Position numbers and translations under genes: made by a program. This document shows positions 24,264-27,661 of a stretch of DNA of 27,661 nt, piece by piece. Under the pieces are notes generated by a model, which made no database searches, was not told the origin of the DNA, and saw only the letters and a list, made by a program, of their open reading frames with translations. The stretch's first letter is position 1. Each line of letters opens with the position of its first letter. This DNA comes from Smittium mucronatum (Eukaryota > Kickxellomycota > Harpellomycetes > Harpellales > Legeriomycetaceae), in contig LSSL01001975.1 in assembly GCA_001953115.1 (NCBI GenBank), positions 1 to 27,661 on the forward strand, in the 5' to 3' direction.

Positions 24264-24625
24264 ATGACTGCGGATATATTTACGAGGCATCCAATACGTG
24301 AGCTGGATTACCAAAAAGGACTCCGGTCGCTCCTTTACTCATTCTTTGGGACTCTTTTTGCATGATATTTATTTTTCTTTGGGAAGATCATAAAAATCTA
24401 AAAAATATACAATCATTAAATATTTTCGTCTTTTTAAAGGTCCATATGATCCTCGTATTCATGGGCTGCTTCCATGAATTGAAATTCAGTGGAATGAAAA
24501 TACTCTATTACAATAATACCCAAAAGCTGAAACATGCCCTGGGGCAATCTAAAGATAAAAATAAATCTTTTCACAAAAGGTTTAAAGACATTCGAAAAAT
24601 ATTTTTTTAATAAAGCGGTATCCAT
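24264..24625. other. Small coding-like patch, strand uncertain
   Basis: Base composition is less AT-rich here. On the + strand, 24264-24365 encodes a 33-residue peptide beginning MTADIFTRHPIRELDYQKG. On the - strand, 24559-24434 follows an acceptor-like tttatctttag and reads GMFQLLGIIVIEYFHS then HEYEDHMDL and a stop, resembling the membrane-spanning tail of small mitochondrial subunits such as ATP synthase subunit f. I could not find matching splice partners for either, so this may be a lost small gene or chance. Confidence 0.2.
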
Positions 24626-25039
24626 ACAAACATATTAAGTTCAAAAATAGGGAGTTGGAGTTTTTTCCCTCTGATGCATGCATATTTTTTCTTCTACCAT
24701 TAATTGATACAGTGATTTTAATTGTTCCGGTATATTTGCTACAAAGCGTTAAGGTGATTCTGTCTTTCATTTTTTTCTCTCTTATAGTTTTAATATCTTC
24801 AATAGGGTTTAAAATAGTATTCATTTGGATGAGGGAAAATAAATCATGCTTCATCATTGTTAAAATTAAATTCTAGTTTATATTTACCAATGATAGAGTG
24901 CATATTTTCAAGCTCAGCCAAAATATCTGAATAGTTTTTATATATTTTTTCTTCAATAAATAAAGACGAATTTTTTGTATAATTTATTTTGAAAAATCTA
25001 TATTGCCAATCATTATTTTTATTGTAATCAATAATATAT

Positions 25040-25260
25040 ATGGGGTGGTGGTCGAGTTTGGTCATTCTATAAAACTCAATCCATAAATATTTTTTTTTCT
25101 ATTTCAGGTAATTTTGGGCCTGAAATTCTTAATAGATTATTTTTCTCTTCTGGCGCTTTTTTTTTTTAAAGATTTCACCCGCATTTTCAGCTGTTTTTCT
25201 CACAGAACTTTCAGATAACCAAAATTCCCTACCCAAATTTCCTTTTAAAATTTTTATGTT
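25040..25260 (-). pseudogene. Fragment of a pogo/Tigger-type (CENP-B-like) transposase
   Basis: Reading the minus strand from 25260, the first part gives NLGREFWLSESSVRKTAENAG, which fits the helix-turn-helix of pogo/Tigger transposases (a REFxxSESTVRxIxxN pattern). After a probable one-base slip in an A10 run, another frame gives GPKLPEIEKKIFMD, a stop, VL, a stop, and NDQTRPPP. This fits the start of the second DNA-binding (CENP-B-type) helix domain, usually PELEKxLxxWxxDQ. At least two stops and one frameshift make it dead. The catalytic part is not visible; minus-strand open stretches at 25065-24844 and 24857-24582 lie downstream but do not look like a DDE domain to me. Recognition is from motif memory only. 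Confidence 0.4.
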
Positions 25261-26909
25261 ATACCTCAAGATAATGATTATTTTAATTCAATTTTTAATA
25301 TAAATTATCGTTTCTTTATCCTTTTTTTTATTAATTCTAAAAGTTTTCTAATTATTATTTTTTTTAATTTTGGTTATAATAGACGGAGAAGTTTCACCTA
25401 AAGCTTATTTTATGAAACTTAAATCATCTTTTAAAGTTCTATTATAATGCTGTAAAAAATGTGTTGGTTTTATATTTGGGCGGTATAAAAAATTTGATTG
25501 CTTCATAAACTTAATAATCAGTTTTTCAAAGGTAAACCCAAGACATTCTTGAAAAATAAAAGCTTATTTTTTTCCCATTTTTTATATAAAAACCGTTCTA
25601 ATTTAATTTCTCTTTTTATTTTTTTATTTTAGATTATAGATTATTGGTTATTACAATTTTTATTATAACAATTTTAATTGATGTGATTAGAGCCAGTTTA
25701 ATTCAATTAAATCTCTTAAATAAGGTGGGGGAAAATCCTTATATTTTATCTCCAAAAAAAATATATAAGACCACATGTAATCAAAAAAAAAACATTTTAG
25801 CATATCCATAAATTCATTTAAATGAATCATTATATTGCACAAACAATTAAATTATCATGTGTAAAAAAAACTGCATATACCCCAATCTTATCAAAACTTC
25901 TTTAAATCGAATAAAGTTTTAGCATATATTAGCCGATAATTAGAAAAATTATAAAATGAAAAAAAAATAAATTGTTATCTCAAAGTACAAACTTTGAATT
26001 TGGTTTCAAGATGAAAAATCAAGTGGACCGAAACTTTTTATTAAAAAAAATTCTTTTTTTAGAACTTAAAGACTTAAAGTAATAATTTTCAATCGTATGA
26101 AATTATTTTATTATATTAATATATACCCGCATTTATTAAACCGGCCGAGTTTTATATATAAAAAAATTAATTAAATAAATTTTGATATAAATTAAAATTT
26201 AAAACTTTTATAGCTAAATTAAATCTACCGCTTTCAATCATTTTTAAAAATTCAATTGTATATAATCGATTATTTATGAACTATACTGGTTTTGATTATT
26301 AATTTTTTCTTTCTCGAAAAAAATCAGTATTTTAAAATAATTTTCAATCTTAAAAAAATATTAGGACGAAATATTCATAGGCTTAAATCCAGAGCTGAAT
26401 GTATTGATAATATATTTAGAGAAGATATTATTTTTGAAATTATTTTTGAAATTGAAGGTCTCAAGCCGTATTTTCGATTTAATCAAATGTTTGATGATAG
26501 ATTAAACATATAAATTCCTTTGATTTCAAATCATTCGATACATTTTCTATAACTCTAGGCAGAAATACGCCAAAAATGACATTTAAAAAAGGAAGAAAGA
26601 TTAATTTTTCCACAAAATTTATCTTTTAGTCTTAACTCACGCAGTTAGAATTTCGCCCAAATGTACTGATCATTTTAATTATCATTTAATATCAACGCTG
26701 ACGTGAATTAATTTTGTGTGAAAAAATCCATCAAATCGGTTAAAATAACTTTAAAAGAGGATGTTCTAGTTTTTAGGGAAAATATTGAGCTTTATGATCT
26801 ATTGTTGAGTTTCTAAATTTTTTCTGATGAATAAATTTTTATTTATGTATGGGTACTGGAAACTTCAAAATTATGTTCTGATTTTAGAGATTTAAAACCC
26901 ATATTCTCG

Positions 26910-26955
<46 letters not shown>

Positions 26956-27661
26956 TGTTAATCTTTAAGATGGAAGGTTAAACATGGCTTGAAGGCTGAA
27001 ATATTTAACGATTCATGATTAAAATGTTATTAAAAATATGTAATTAGTAACAAATTTATAATGCCACCTATTAATCGCTAGATTAATTATCAAAATTTAA
27101 ATCGAAATAATCATCAGTTTATCAGAAATTAAATATTAGGTGTGGAAATATATGTTACTCCGATTTATAAAAAAAAGATGTTCAAATTAAATTACTTTAT
27201 TACATTATTAAAAAAATTATGCCAAAAATATGGTAAGCCTGTGATATATGCTACTGCAGGCTATTTTTTTTTATCTTCAAGAGAATATAATGTAAATTTT
27301 GTGTATTATTGACCAAATATTGTCATAGATTATATTATCTTTGAAGTTTTGATCTATAAAAAGGCTCTTTATTAATATTTTAAGAGAGAAATTCTGTTAA
27401 TATCTTGAAATTTTAATATAGAGTTTTCTATATATGAATTCTTTTAAAAATAATTTTTCTATGTAAAATTAGCTTAGATTGTCCACAATAAATGTCATTT
27501 GAATTATTATCAATAAAAATAAAAAATTATACCTGATTATACTTTTATTCTTGGATTTATTGAATAATAAAATTTGCATCATAAGTTTTAAAACGTATTA
27601 ATTATTAAAATCCAAAAAAATTACAATTAAGGTCTGTAAATACCTATATAAAATAATAGTA
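25261..27661. other. Very AT-rich terminal region without a recognisable gene
   Basis: Only short open stretches occur. One on the + strand, 26292-26513, becomes protein-like in its second half (HRLKSRAECIDNIFREDI) and contains a tandem attatttttgaa duplication near 26426. I assign no function. Poly-A and poly-T runs and a microsatellite make up much of the rest. Confidence 0.45.
26912..26956 (+). repeat. (TTA)15 trinucleotide microsatellite
   Basis: About fifteen uninterrupted TTA units occur between ctcgat and tttgtt. No gene surrounds them. Confidence 0.95.

Overview
The window is nuclear DNA of an AT-rich eukaryote, most likely a fungus and perhaps an early-diverging one. The evidence is short spliceosomal introns (82 to 114 bases, donors such as gtatgt, gtaagt and gtaact, acceptors ending in tag), a mitochondrial carrier, a PHD-finger chromatin protein, and a fluoride exporter with two fused CrcB domains, a form common in fungi. 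The taxon is an inference. No tRNA, rRNA, CRISPR array or bacterial-type gene was seen. The three intact genes use the standard genetic code and end in TAA or TGA.

Layout. Positions 1-7627 form a very large palindrome: two inverted arms of about 2.95 kb around a 1.73-kb unique centre. The centre holds a long reading frame broken by 16 stop codons with no frameshift that I could see. After a gene-poor stretch, 8763-11948 is a decayed piggyBac-type transposon with both ends and TTAA target sites intact and a ruined transposase on the minus strand. A 163-bp non-autonomous derivative of it (MITE) lies at 12185-12347.

The gene block runs from 13474 to 22335. It holds a mitochondrial glutamate-carrier-like gene (+, four exons), a convergent 1245-residue PHD-finger protein gene (-, two exons) and a FEX/CrcB fluoride exporter gene (-, three exons). 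The gap between the last two genes holds a 39-bp minisatellite, an 18-bp direct repeat and a 206-bp imperfect palindrome that looks like a MITE. From 22336 to the end the DNA is very AT-rich. I found no intact gene there, only a probable pogo/Tigger-type transposase fragment near 25.1 kb, a C11 tract and a (TTA)n microsatellite.

The three genes do not form a pathway: one is mitochondrial transport, one transcriptional or chromatin control, one membrane fluoride export. The picture is a small gene island in a transposon graveyard. The most unusual structure is the giant palindrome, whose arms are nearly identical in some stretches and several percent different in others. That patchwork suggests gene conversion between the arms.
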